From Shewanella aestuarii (GTDB lineage: Bacteria > Pseudomonadota > Gammaproteobacteria > Enterobacterales > Shewanellaceae), in the NCBI RefSeq assembly GCF_014647215.1, contig NZ_BMOT01000002.1, forward strand, positions 372,001 through 436,000: a stretch of 64,000 nucleotides of DNA, in the 5' to 3' direction. Position 1 is the stretch's first letter, and each line of letters opens with the position of its first letter. This document shows, one piece after another, positions 8,857-16,370 of the stretch. A program made the translations under genes and the position numbers. The notes beneath the pieces were generated by a model. It did no database searches. It was not told the DNA's origin and saw only the letters and a list, made by a program, of their open reading frames with translations.

Positions 8857-10170
8857 ATGCAAACAACTTTATTGAGCGTTAACAAACTTACCCTAGCCAT
8901 GGCTGGCCTGTTATTGGCATTTTCTTCTCAGGCTGCTGAGATTTCATTATTGCAAGCAGGCCAATTACTTGCTGTACCTGGGGAGAAGCCAACCAAAGAG
9001 CAAACTTTAGTGATTAAGGATGGGGTGATTATTGATGTGCTTCAAGGCTATGTTGATTCTGTCAGCCATAGCCAAGATGATACCCTAAAGGTGATCGATT
9101 TAAAGCAAGCTTTTGTGATGCCAGGCTTAATGGATATGCATGTGCACTTACAGGGGGAATTAGGCCCTAAAAATGACAGCCAAAAACTGCGAATGTCTGA
9201 TGCCGATGTTGCCATGCACAGTGCGTATTTTGCCAAGAAAACCTTATTGGCAGGCTTTACCACAGTAAGAGATTTAGGCGCTAAAGCTGAGCAAATATAT
9301 GCTCTGCGTGATGCCGTGAATAAAGGCTGGGTTGATGGCCCAAGAATTATTGCATCAGGCGGGGTATCGGTTACCGGTGGCCATGGTGATGTTGATGGTA
9401 TGAGCCCTGATTTACTCGATTTATACACAGAAAAAACCATTTGTGACGGCCCTTATGATTGTCGCCGTGCAACGCGCCGTGCGATTAAGTTTGGTGCCGA
9501 TGTGATTAAAATTACCTCAACAGGCGGCGTGTTGTCTGACACTAATACCGGCACGGGTCAGCAAATGGAAAGCGATGAGCTAAAAGAAGTGATTGATGCT
9601 GCCCATGCTTTAGGGCGTAAAGTGGCTAGCCATGCCCATTCGGCCGCCGGCATTAATGCGGCATTGCTTGCGGGTGTTGATAGCATTGAGCATGGCAGCT
9701 ATGCCGATAAAGAGAGTATCAAACTGTTTAAAAAAACCGGCGCTTATCTTGTGCCAACGCTATTAGCGGGTGATACCGTGGTGCAAATGGCCAAAACTAC
9801 AGATGTGTTGTCGCCTGCGATAAAAGAAAAGGCGATTCGCGTTGGCGGCGATATGATGGCTAACTTTAAAGCCTCTTACCAAGCGGGAGTTAAGATAGCT
9901 TATGGCACTGACAGCGGTGTATCGCATCATGGCGATAATGCTAAAGAAGCGGTTTTAATGCATAGTGCGGGTATGAGCAATATGGATATTCTAACCAGCG
10001 CGACGGTGAATGCGGCTGAATTGATTGATATGTCGGCAAGTCTAGGCACGCTTGAGAAAGGCAAAATTGCCGATATTATTGCTACCTCACAAAGTCCGCT
10101 TGATAACATCGAAACCTTATTAAATGTTCCCTTCGTGATGAAGTCAGGCATTGTTTATAAACAAGAGTGA
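8857..10170 (+). CDS. Secreted metal-dependent amidohydrolase
   Basis: The 437-residue protein has a signal peptide to about residue 26 (LLLAFSSQAAE). It is a TIM-barrel amidohydrolase: first metal motif HVH at 95-97 in PGLMDMHVHLQ, then AGFTTVRDLGA, the Lys region VIKITSTGGVLS (probable carbamylated Lys), ASHAHSAAG, IEHGSYAD and the Asp motif YGTDSGV. The closest family types are imidazolonepropionase-like or Xaa-Pro dipeptidase-like amidohydrolases with a signal peptide. These cleave cyclic amides or dipeptides; the substrate cannot be read from sequence. It is transcribed divergently from the fusion symporter, with 273 bp between them. Confidence 0.85.
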   Translation: MQTTLLSVNKLTLAMAGLLLAFSSQAAEISLLQAGQLLAVPGEKPTKEQTLVIKDGVIIDVLQGYVDSVSHSQDDTLKVIDLKQAFVMPGLMDMHVHLQGELGPKNDSQKLRMSDADVAMHSAYFAKKTLLAGFTTVRDLGAKAEQIYALRDAVNKGWVDGPRIIASGGVSVTGGHGDVDGMSPDLLDLYTEKTICDGPYDCRRATRRAIKFGADVIKITSTGGVLSDTNTGTGQQMESDELKEVIDAAHALGRKVASHAHSAAGINAALLAGVDSIEHGSYADKESIKLFKKTGAYLVPTLLAGDTVVQMAKTTDVLSPAIKEKAIRVGGDMMANFKASYQAGVKIAYGTDSGVSHHGDNAKEAVLMHSAGMSNMDILTSATVNAAELIDMSASLGTLEKGKIADIIATSQSPLDNIETLLNVPFVMKSGIVYKQE

Positions 10171-10182
10171 TAAGTTCAATAT

Positions 10183-10461
10183 ATACCCAAACAACCTGAA
10201 GATACGTGTTTCAGAGCTTCACCGTGTTTTCAATACTAGGCGCGTTAATGCGGTAATGTAGGTACCTTATAAATTAGCGCAACAACGCTCTTGATTTAAA
10301 AATCAGGGGAACACGGTGAAACTCCCTGAGGGCAAGTTTTACACGCGTTTATGCTGCGTTATTGATTTTGAAAAGGGAATAACCATTACCCGCAATCAAT
10401 GCCTTGCCTAAACGCGAGTAAATTCTTGCTGAAATCGAGCATCTTCAGGTTCTTTGGGTAT
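10183..10461. mobile_element. 279-bp MITE-like element with terminal inverted repeats
   Basis: The ends are ATACCCAAA, C, AACCTGAAGAT on the left and the inverted ATCTTCAGGTT, C, TTTGGGTAT on the right, about 21 bp with one mismatch. TA steps flank both sides. An internal inverted pair (CTTCACCGTGTT near 10218; AACACGGTGAA near 10310) adds fold-back potential. It encodes no transposase, so it would be non-autonomous. Confidence 0.75.
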
Positions 10462-10665
10462 ATCAGCAAATCTGACACTGGTAATCTTTCGTAACTCACG
10501 GGTTTTATGCAGGTAAAGTCCGTGGGTTATGCCGATCTTCGTATCCATTTCATTTGATAATCGAACCTGATGAGTAACCAATATGATATTATTTGATTGT
10601 GCACAATTGATTATTGCGATAACAATGTGTTTTAATAGCTTCACTCAACAACATCGTTGCGAATG

Positions 10666-11115
10666 TTAAGGCAGATTAATGTGCTTTGGTAGCTTATGGC
10701 GAAATGCATCTAAGCGCAGTTTGAGATCGGCCATTTCGGCTTCATCAATACCACTTTGCGCTTTAACTTGCTGGGTGATTTTCATGGCTTTTGACTTCAG
10801 CGCCGCGCCTTTTTCAGTAAGAGTTAATGACAGTTGTCTGTCGTCCTCTGGGTGTCTAACGCGTTGAATATAATCTAATGCCTCAAGCCGCTTAACCACA
10901 GGGGTAATTGCCCCAGGTTGTTGGGCTAACTTATGGGCGATATCTTTCAGGTTTAAGCCTTCATCTTGCCAAATGATCAACATGACAAGGTATTGAGTGT
11001 AGGTGAGCTCGATTGCGCTTAATAAAGGTTTATAAAGCTGAGTAATCGCAAGTGATGTCGAATAAACAGCGAAACAAAGTTGATTATCAAGATGTAAATG
11101 ATGGTCTTCTTTCAT
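10666..11115 (-). CDS. MarR/OhrR-family redox-type transcriptional regulator
   Basis: The 149-residue protein has a MarR winged helix (LTYTQYLVMLIIWQDEGLNL, LAQQPGAITPVVKRLEALDYI, HPEDDRQLSLTLTEKG). The N-terminus LDNQLCFAVYS carries a Cys at residue 14, in the position of the OhrR peroxide-sensing Cys. Oxidation or alkylation of this Cys would be expected to release it from DNA. It is divergent from curA and the DJ-1 gene, with a perfect 9-bp dyad between the two starts. This supports control of its own gene and of the curA operon. Its neighbour is not ohr, so the natural inducer may be an electrophile such as an enone or aldehyde rather than an organic peroxide. Confidence 0.85.
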   Translation of the reverse strand: MKEDHHLHLDNQLCFAVYSTSLAITQLYKPLLSAIELTYTQYLVMLIIWQDEGLNLKDIAHKLAQQPGAITPVVKRLEALDYIQRVRHPEDDRQLSLTLTEKGAALKSKAMKITQQVKAQSGIDEAEMADLKLRLDAFRHKLPKHINLP

Positions 11116-11131
11116 AACTCACTCTGTTTTG

Positions 11132-11155
11132 ACTGTGAGCTAAATGGCTCACAGT
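11132..11155. promoter_or_regulatory. Dyad operator between marR and curA
   Basis: ACTGTGAGC at 11132-11140 and GCTCACAGT at 11147-11155 form a perfect 9-bp inverted repeat with a 6-bp spacer, 17 bp upstream of the marR start. It is the best candidate for the MarR-protein operator. It is not a CRP site, because the TGTGA and TCACA halves are 10 rather than 6 bases apart. Confidence 0.6.
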
Positions 11156-11266
11156 AACGTAAATAGGTAAAACGTGTGACGATGTTACCACTGTTGTTTT
11201 CGCTATTGTAGCTATCATTGAATCAACCCTTGTCAGCGTTTTGTATTGCAATTAAAAGGATCAATT

Positions 11267-12301
11267 ATGTCATCTCACAATCGTCGTATTGTTTTAGCCT
11301 CTCGTCCACAGGGCGAACCGACCGCAGAAAACTTTCGTTTAGAAACCGTAAATAAACCGACACCGCAGTCTGGTGAAGTGTTATTGCGTGCGGTTTATTT
11401 ATCATTAGACCCTTACATGCGTGGGCGCATGAATGATGCAAAATCTTACGCTGATCCTGTGGCTATTGATGAGGTGATGGTTGGGGCAACTGTTTCACAG
11501 GTTGAAGCGAGTCAACACCCAGATTACAAGGTAGGCGATTGGGTATTAGCCTTCGGCGGTTGGCAGGATTACTGCGTATCAAACGGTGAAGGCTTAATGC
11601 ATTTAGGCACGAGTCCAAGCATGCCATCTTATGCGCTAGGCATTATGGGAATGCCAGGGTTTACCGCTTATATGGGGTTGTTGGATATCGGTGCACCCAA
11701 AGCGGGTGAAACCTTAGTGGTTGCGGCGGCGACAGGGCCAGTGGGCGCAACAGTGGGGCAAATTGGTAAGCTTAAAGGCTGTAAAGTGGTGGGTATTGCT
11801 GGTGGGGCTGAAAAGTGTCGCCATGCGGTTGAAGTGCTTGGTTTTGATGCCTGTATTGACCATAAAGCTGCCGACTTTGCTGAGCAATTAGCCGCGCATT
11901 GTGACAAGGGAATTGATGTGTATTTTGAAAACGTCGGTGGCAAAGTATTTGATGCCGTTTTACCTATACTAAACACAGGTGCACGAGTGCCAGTATGTGG
12001 CATGATTTCACAATATAACGCCACCTCGTTGCCAGCTGGGCCGGATCGTTTGTCGTTATTAATGGGCACCTTGTTGGTGAAGCGAATTAAAATGCAAGGC
12101 TTCATTATTTTTGATGATTATGGTCATCGTTACCCTGAGTTTGCTAATGATATGAGCAAATGGTTGGCCAATGGTGAAATCCAATATCGTGAGCATTTAG
12201 TTGACGGTATTGAAAATACTCCCCAAGCGTTTATCGGCCTGTTGAAAGGCGAAAATTTTGGCAAGTTAGTGATTAAACTTAATGAACCGTTAACCGCATA
12301 A
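11267..12301 (+). CDS. curA: NADPH-dependent curcumin/enone reductase (CurA-like)
   Basis: The ATG at 11267 is chosen because AAAGGA lies eight bases upstream; a TTG 21 bases earlier has no such site. This gives 344 residues, close to E. coli CurA (345). Collinear landmarks include LASRPQGEPTAENFRLE, VYLSLDPYMRGRM, GMPGFTAYMGLLDIG, the NADPH loop AATGPVGATVGQIGKLKG, GGAEKCRHAVEVLGFD and YENVGGKVFDAVLP. It is a zinc-free medium-chain reductase that reduces activated C=C bonds of enones. The DJ-1-like gene follows after 54 bp and the OhrR-like regulator is divergent, so a role in clearing reactive electrophiles is a reasonable inference. Confidence 0.9.
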   Translation: MSSHNRRIVLASRPQGEPTAENFRLETVNKPTPQSGEVLLRAVYLSLDPYMRGRMNDAKSYADPVAIDEVMVGATVSQVEASQHPDYKVGDWVLAFGGWQDYCVSNGEGLMHLGTSPSMPSYALGIMGMPGFTAYMGLLDIGAPKAGETLVVAAATGPVGATVGQIGKLKGCKVVGIAGGAEKCRHAVEVLGFDACIDHKAADFAEQLAAHCDKGIDVYFENVGGKVFDAVLPILNTGARVPVCGMISQYNATSLPAGPDRLSLLMGTLLVKRIKMQGFIIFDDYGHRYPEFANDMSKWLANGEIQYREHLVDGIENTPQAFIGLLKGENFGKLVIKLNEPLTA

Positions 12302-12355
12302 GTAAGCCAGTTATTTGAATTAAAATCAATAAATTAACCAGTAGGAATTAATTAA

Positions 12356-13033
12356 ATGAAAGTGTTAATGGTATTAACATCGCATGACAAATTAGGCGAT
12401 ACAGGACATAAAACGGGCTTTTGGCTTGAAGAGTTAGCGGCGCCATATTACGTGTTTAAAGACAATAATGTCGAAGTGGTTCTGGCATCGCCGTTAGGTG
12501 GCCAACCGCCTTTAGATCCTAAAAGCGATGAAGCTGATTTTCAAACTGCGTCGACTCAGCGTTTTAAATTAGATAGTCACGCGCAACAACAACTGGCTAG
12601 CACATTAGTGTTGTCGACAGTGAATGTTGCTGATTACGACGCGGTGTTTTATCCAGGTGGTCATGGTCCGTTATGGGATTTGGCCGAAGACAGCACATCA
12701 ATTGCGTTAATTGAAAATGCGTTAAAGCAAGACAAGGTTTTAGGGTTAGTTTGTCATGCACCTGGCGCGCTGAAGCACGCTAAAAATGCTGATGGCACAT
12801 CAATTGTTAAAGACAAAAAAGTCACAGGCTTTACCAATGGAGAAGAAGATGCGGTGCAGTTAACCGACATAGTGCCCTTTTTAGTCGAAGACATGTTGAT
12901 TGCTAACGGTGCTAAATATGCCAAGGCTGCTGACTGGCACCCGTTTGCACAGGTGGATGGCAAGTTAGTGACAGGTCAAAATCCGGCATCATCTGAGCTA
13001 GTTGCCCACCAAATGTTGGCGCTGTTAAATTAA
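12356..13033 (+). CDS. DJ-1/PfpI-family protein (type 1 glutamine amidotransferase-like)
   Basis: The 225-residue protein has the DJ-1/ThiJ/PfpI fold, closest to the long Hsp31-type subgroup: VLMVLTSHDKLG at the start, VFYPGGHGPLWDL, and the nucleophile elbow GLVCHAPGAL with the conserved Cys and following His. Members act as glyoxalase III, deglycase or chaperone. It lies in the curA operon beside a redox regulator, so detoxification of carbonyl electrophiles fits. The start has a GTAGGAATTA ribosome site. Confidence 0.85.
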   Translation: MKVLMVLTSHDKLGDTGHKTGFWLEELAAPYYVFKDNNVEVVLASPLGGQPPLDPKSDEADFQTASTQRFKLDSHAQQQLASTLVLSTVNVADYDAVFYPGGHGPLWDLAEDSTSIALIENALKQDKVLGLVCHAPGALKHAKNADGTSIVKDKKVTGFTNGEEDAVQLTDIVPFLVEDMLIANGAKYAKAADWHPFAQVDGKLVTGQNPASSELVAHQMLALLN

Positions 13034-13083
13034 GCTAAGTATGTCTCAATAACCCACACTACTAGGTTATTGATTGCGTATTG

Positions 13084-13110
13084 AAAAGCAAACTCAGGTT
13101 TGCTTTTTTT
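13084..13110 (+). terminator. Intrinsic terminator after DJ-1-like gene
   Basis: AAGCAAAC, loop TCAG, GTTTGCTT, then seven T residues; 51 bp after the stop codon. Confidence 0.85.
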
Positions 13111-13141
13111 GTTAGTCACTCCCTAAACGTCAGTCTAGGGT

Positions 13142-13166
13142 TTGATAATCTATTAATTATTATCAA
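13142..13166. promoter_or_regulatory. Operator-like dyad upstream of the 13256 gene
   Basis: TTGATAAT and ATTATCAA form a perfect 8-bp inverted repeat with nine bases between. It faintly resembles a Fur-type site but the spacing is off. A -10-like TATATT follows at 13205-13210, so a regulator bound here could act on the downstream gene. Confidence 0.35.
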
Positions 13167-13255
13167 TAGAGTGGTTAAAGTTTATTCGAATGTCAAAATA
13201 ATGCTATATTATGCGCCTTATTCCACACCCTAGATTTAAGGATTACGTTAACCCA

Positions 13256-13864
13256 ATGAATTCGTTGACCGAAGAAGAGTTAGCCTGTTTTAGTGACCTA
13301 TTTACTTCAAGTAAAACGGGAGGCATGTTGCATGCAAAAACCGATGCAGATGTGATGGCTGATAACGCTTTAAGTGTGTCTACTGAGATCCCTCAGGTGC
13401 TTGCCAATATTTTAGGCGAGGCGAAGTTAACGTTATTGGCAGAGATCAGCCATTACCGTCTATGGTTTCCGTTAGTGTTAAAGCGTGATGAATTAGGACA
13501 ATTTATCCCGGTGTTAGGTGTACCAGAAGTGGTCGATATTCTTGGTGGTGAGCGCAGCTGGCGAGTAACAGATTTAAAAGATGTTACCGTGATTGATGAT
13601 GCTGATCAGCCCGTCGAAGTGTTGTCATTATCCAGTTCGGGCTTAACCATCAAAATGCGTAATGAGGCGCATGCTGATATGCCTAAATCAGGTAAGTTAA
13701 TGCTAAGTAATGGCTTAGAAGTGGATGTTGATTTTGAACCGGTTCGTGCTGAAAATGGCATTATGGCGGCTAAAATTAATGCCCATGGTGAAGCAAGAGA
13801 AGCGTTAAGGCAGTTTTTATTTAGCGCGCATAAAGCGAAATACTCCCACCTTTATAAAATTTAA
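13256..13864 (+). CDS. Hypothetical protein, possible PilZ-like C-terminal domain
   Basis: This is 202 residues from the ATG at 13256. A longer form could start at 13211, but a -10-like TATATT sits at 13205-13210 and would place transcription start inside that extension. No signal peptide or membrane helix is visible. The C-terminal half (VEVLSLSSSGLTIKM, then SGKLMLSNGLEVDVDFEPV) has the D/NxSxxG-like turn and beta pattern of PilZ domains. The RxxxR motif needed for c-di-GMP is not clear, so binding is doubtful. It stands alone, convergent with the TIGR03899 gene. Confidence 0.6.
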   Translation: MNSLTEEELACFSDLFTSSKTGGMLHAKTDADVMADNALSVSTEIPQVLANILGEAKLTLLAEISHYRLWFPLVLKRDELGQFIPVLGVPEVVDILGGERSWRVTDLKDVTVIDDADQPVEVLSLSSSGLTIKMRNEAHADMPKSGKLMLSNGLEVDVDFEPVRAENGIMAAKINAHGEAREALRQFLFSAHKAKYSHLYKI

Positions 13865-13886
13865 CTTAACCTGTTTATGGCTCCAG

Positions 13887-14726
13887 TTAGTTATCGATTT
13901 TAAAATCTCTTTCTAATAGTTTTTTCAACATACTGATAAAGTTAACGTCGGGTTTAGCCGCAATTAGCTGGCAAATCTCATCTCCAATGGCGGTAAATCG
14001 GTAGTAAGTAAAAAGCAGGTGTTGATTGTTGGTTTGCACGGTAAAACTGTCATGTACAAACTGCAATGGCAATTTTACTTTGGCATCGAGTAAACCCGTT
14101 TCAAACTCACTGTTATGCAAAATTCCCGCATCCATTAAGGTTAAAATATTCGAATATGGTAGCCCGAATTGAGATAGTGGAATGTTAATATGGTTGTGTT
14201 TTCTGAAATATTGCTTCAACCCGCCGTTAGTGCGCAATCCACTGAGTAATTTGTAGCGATTATCTGTGCCAATTCTTGCCGACATGCCTAAAGCTTTCTC
14301 TAACAATATTGCTTCACGAAAGGTAAATTGTTTCAAAACCGCTAGCGATCTCAGGCTGAAGTTTCCGGGTGAAACAATTTCGCTGGCTAAAATTCTTGCC
14401 CATAAATCTTGCATTTTCGGGTTATGAATTTGCTCCGCCATGTGAAAGAATTGATATCCCCAGTCGGCATCTAAATCCACTCCGGTAACATCTGATGGGG
14501 TGTAATTGAGCGCCAGTGCGAAAATAGTTTCTAGATTAGCTTGATGAGCGCTAAGCAATTTGCGCTGACGATGTTGCGCGCGTTCAGCTACAGATGCGGT
14601 CGAAGGACGATAATCATCCTCACTGGCTAGGCCTAATATTCTGCCAAGTAATAGGGCTTTCTTGCGTGCTGAAATATCGGCAGTTTCGGTTATTTTTTTA
14701 TCAAGCTCAGCCATATTTTTATCCAT
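13887..14726 (-). CDS. TIGR03899-family protein
   Basis: The 279-residue soluble protein matches, by pattern, the gammaproteobacterial TIGR03899 family: RKKALLLGRILGLA, AERAQHRQRKL near the N-terminus, then DWGYQFFHMAEQIHNPKMQDLWARIL and SLRSLAVLKQFTFREA. The middle part resembles the DUF2806 helical region found in several abortive-infection-type proteins, but no function is established. It has no signal peptide. It lies between convergent gene 13256 and a MITE copy at its 5' side, so the element sits in its promoter region. Confidence 0.7.
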   Translation of the reverse strand: MDKNMAELDKKITETADISARKKALLLGRILGLASEDDYRPSTASVAERAQHRQRKLLSAHQANLETIFALALNYTPSDVTGVDLDADWGYQFFHMAEQIHNPKMQDLWARILASEIVSPGNFSLRSLAVLKQFTFREAILLEKALGMSARIGTDNRYKLLSGLRTNGGLKQYFRKHNHINIPLSQFGLPYSNILTLMDAGILHNSEFETGLLDAKVKLPLQFVHDSFTVQTNNQHLLFTYYRFTAIGDEICQLIAAKPDVNFISMLKKLLERDFKIDN

Positions 14727-14755
14727 TTACCAAAAATTTTGTGGGTACACTATTT

Positions 14756-14960
14756 AACCTTAACGGGTTAAGAGATGAATAAACTATATTTAAAACACAA
14801 TATTCAATCGCTAACAATCAAACTTGAACTTTGTTCTGATCACCAGGCCAGTTTACGCGTCAATAACGGGTCTATTACAAGTCAATCCAACTACAAGTCA
14901 ATTCAACGCAGTTAGTTATGCAAATAGCTGTTTGATGGATTTATTATCCCAGCTGAGGTT
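14756..14960. mobile_element. ~205-bp MITE family, copy A
   Basis: The ends are AACCTTAACGGGTTAA and, inverted, CCCAGCTGAGGTT. The core shares TTGAACTTTG, CTGAT, TTTACGCGTCAATA, GGGTCTAT, TTCAACGCAGTTAG, GCTGTTTGAT and TATTATCCC with other copies. The right end overlaps the MFS stop codon: the TAA reads across the element border. Confidence 0.85.
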
Positions 14961-16173
14961 ATTTAAGGGTTTTGGGCCAATAGGTTTCTTGACCTGGTTT
15001 TGGGGTGCGCGGCACATTAAAGGCCAATAACAATGAACATACCGCAAAGCCTGTACCGATGAAAAACACGTATTTAGGCGAGCTTAACCACAGCATGCCG
15101 AGCAGTACCGGGATCACGACTGCGGCAATGTGATTGATGGTAAAGCTTACCGACATTGTAGAGGCAATATCTTGTTTATCGGCGATTTTTTGAAAGTAGG
15201 TTTTCATTGCAATTGCCATGGCAAATAACAAGTGGTCAATAACATATAAGCCTGCCGCGACTTGGGCATTTTCAACATATGCATAACTGATGAAAATGAT
15301 AATTAACCCAAGGTATTCAAAAATCAAAGCATTTCGTTCACCGATACGGCCGATCAATCGACCAATAGCGGGGGCGAATAATAAGTTAATCACATAATTG
15401 ATGTGAAAAAGTGCGGTGATTTCAGTGACAGAATAACCGAACTTTTCGACCATCATAAAGCCTGCGAATACCATGAAAATTTGCCGACGCGCTCCTGAAA
15501 AAAACGTCAGTAGGTAGTAAAGCCAATACCGCTTACGCAGCAATAAATGTTTATGTTGCGTGGCATGAATTTTAAAGCGCGGAAAATAAATGCTCATCAT
15601 CAGCACCATGCTTAATCCGAGTAAGCCTATGATGGCATACATCCAAACATAGTCTAATTTCAGCCATGTCATGATAACCCAAATACTGCCATAACCAATT
15701 AAGGCTGCGGCCGAGCGCCATGCTAAAGCTTTACCCATAAATCCGGGCGCTTCTGCTTTATCGACCCATTGTAGCGTTAGGGACTGATTGATGGTTTCGA
15801 AATAATGAAAACCTACAGACATTAAAATAGTGGTTAAGTACAGGCCGATGACTTGAGGAAAAAAGCCGGTTATCGCAACGCCAATACATAGCAGGGCGAG
15901 CGATAATAAGGCAAAGGCTTGTTCACGGATCAGTAGCAACACAAAAACGGCGGTAAAGGCTAAAAATCCGGGGACCTCACGCAAGCTTTGTAATATGCCA
16001 ATCTCAGCCCCAGTAAATGCAGCTCTTTCAATCACAAAGTTGTTTAACAACGCCTGCCAAACCGCAAATACCATCGACATAACAAAGGTCATCCACAGCA
16101 GTAAATGCAATGGATTGGCTTGGTATTTTGTGGTGGGTGAAACATCGAGTAATTGTGCAGCGGGCGAGGTCAT
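14959..16173 (-). CDS. MFS transporter
   Basis: This gives 404 residues from the ATG at 16173, which has AGGTG upstream; a 19-residue extension to 16230 lacks a ribosome site. About twelve hydrophobic helices are visible, with an inter-domain loop around PRFKIHATQHKHLLLRKRYW near the middle, as in the major facilitator superfamily. It should be an inner-membrane secondary carrier; the substrate is not deducible. The last codons and the stop run into the right end of MITE copy A, so the C-terminus may have been shaped by that insertion. It is divergent from the iron-regulated porin operon. Confidence 0.85.
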   Translation of the reverse strand: MTSPAAQLLDVSPTTKYQANPLHLLLWMTFVMSMVFAVWQALLNNFVIERAAFTGAEIGILQSLREVPGFLAFTAVFVLLLIREQAFALLSLALLCIGVAITGFFPQVIGLYLTTILMSVGFHYFETINQSLTLQWVDKAEAPGFMGKALAWRSAAALIGYGSIWVIMTWLKLDYVWMYAIIGLLGLSMVLMMSIYFPRFKIHATQHKHLLLRKRYWLYYLLTFFSGARRQIFMVFAGFMMVEKFGYSVTEITALFHINYVINLLFAPAIGRLIGRIGERNALIFEYLGLIIIFISYAYVENAQVAAGLYVIDHLLFAMAIAMKTYFQKIADKQDIASTMSVSFTINHIAAVVIPVLLGMLWLSSPKYVFFIGTGFAVCSLLLAFNVPRTPKPGQETYWPKTLK

Positions 16174-16290
16174 AAAACACCTGAAATAGCGAACAATGAA
16201 GAATATTTCACCATAGTCGCAAAAAAACATTTTTATGGGAAGTGTAATTTATTTGTAAATAGTATTACGAAAAAAGATCTAAATTTTAAT

Positions 16291-16309
16291 GCAAATGATT
16301 ATCAATTAG
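16291..16309. promoter_or_regulatory. Fur-box-like site upstream of porin operon
   Basis: GCAAATGATTATCAATTAG agrees with the 19-base Fur consensus at about 12 positions, including the central ATGAT-ATCA core. It lies 62 bp upstream of the porin start, where repression by iron-loaded Fur would be expected. Confidence 0.6.
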
Positions 16310-16370
16310 ATTAGTATGTGGCCGATTATTAAAATAACCTTAACTATTTAGGTGTAAGTGGAGAGTTGAT

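Noticed and set aside
10183..10461. A complete insertion sequence
   Set aside because: The element is 279 bp and has no transposase reading frame.
10408..10644. A 78-codon minus-strand reading frame ending in EPEDARFQQEFTRV
   Set aside because: Its last part is read from the right end of the MITE at 10183-10461, it has no ribosome site and the remaining part shows no known motif. At best it is a remnant gene truncated by the element.
11132..11155. CRP site between marR and curA
   Set aside because: The halves TGTGA and TCACA are ten bases apart, whereas CRP needs six; a local operator is more likely.
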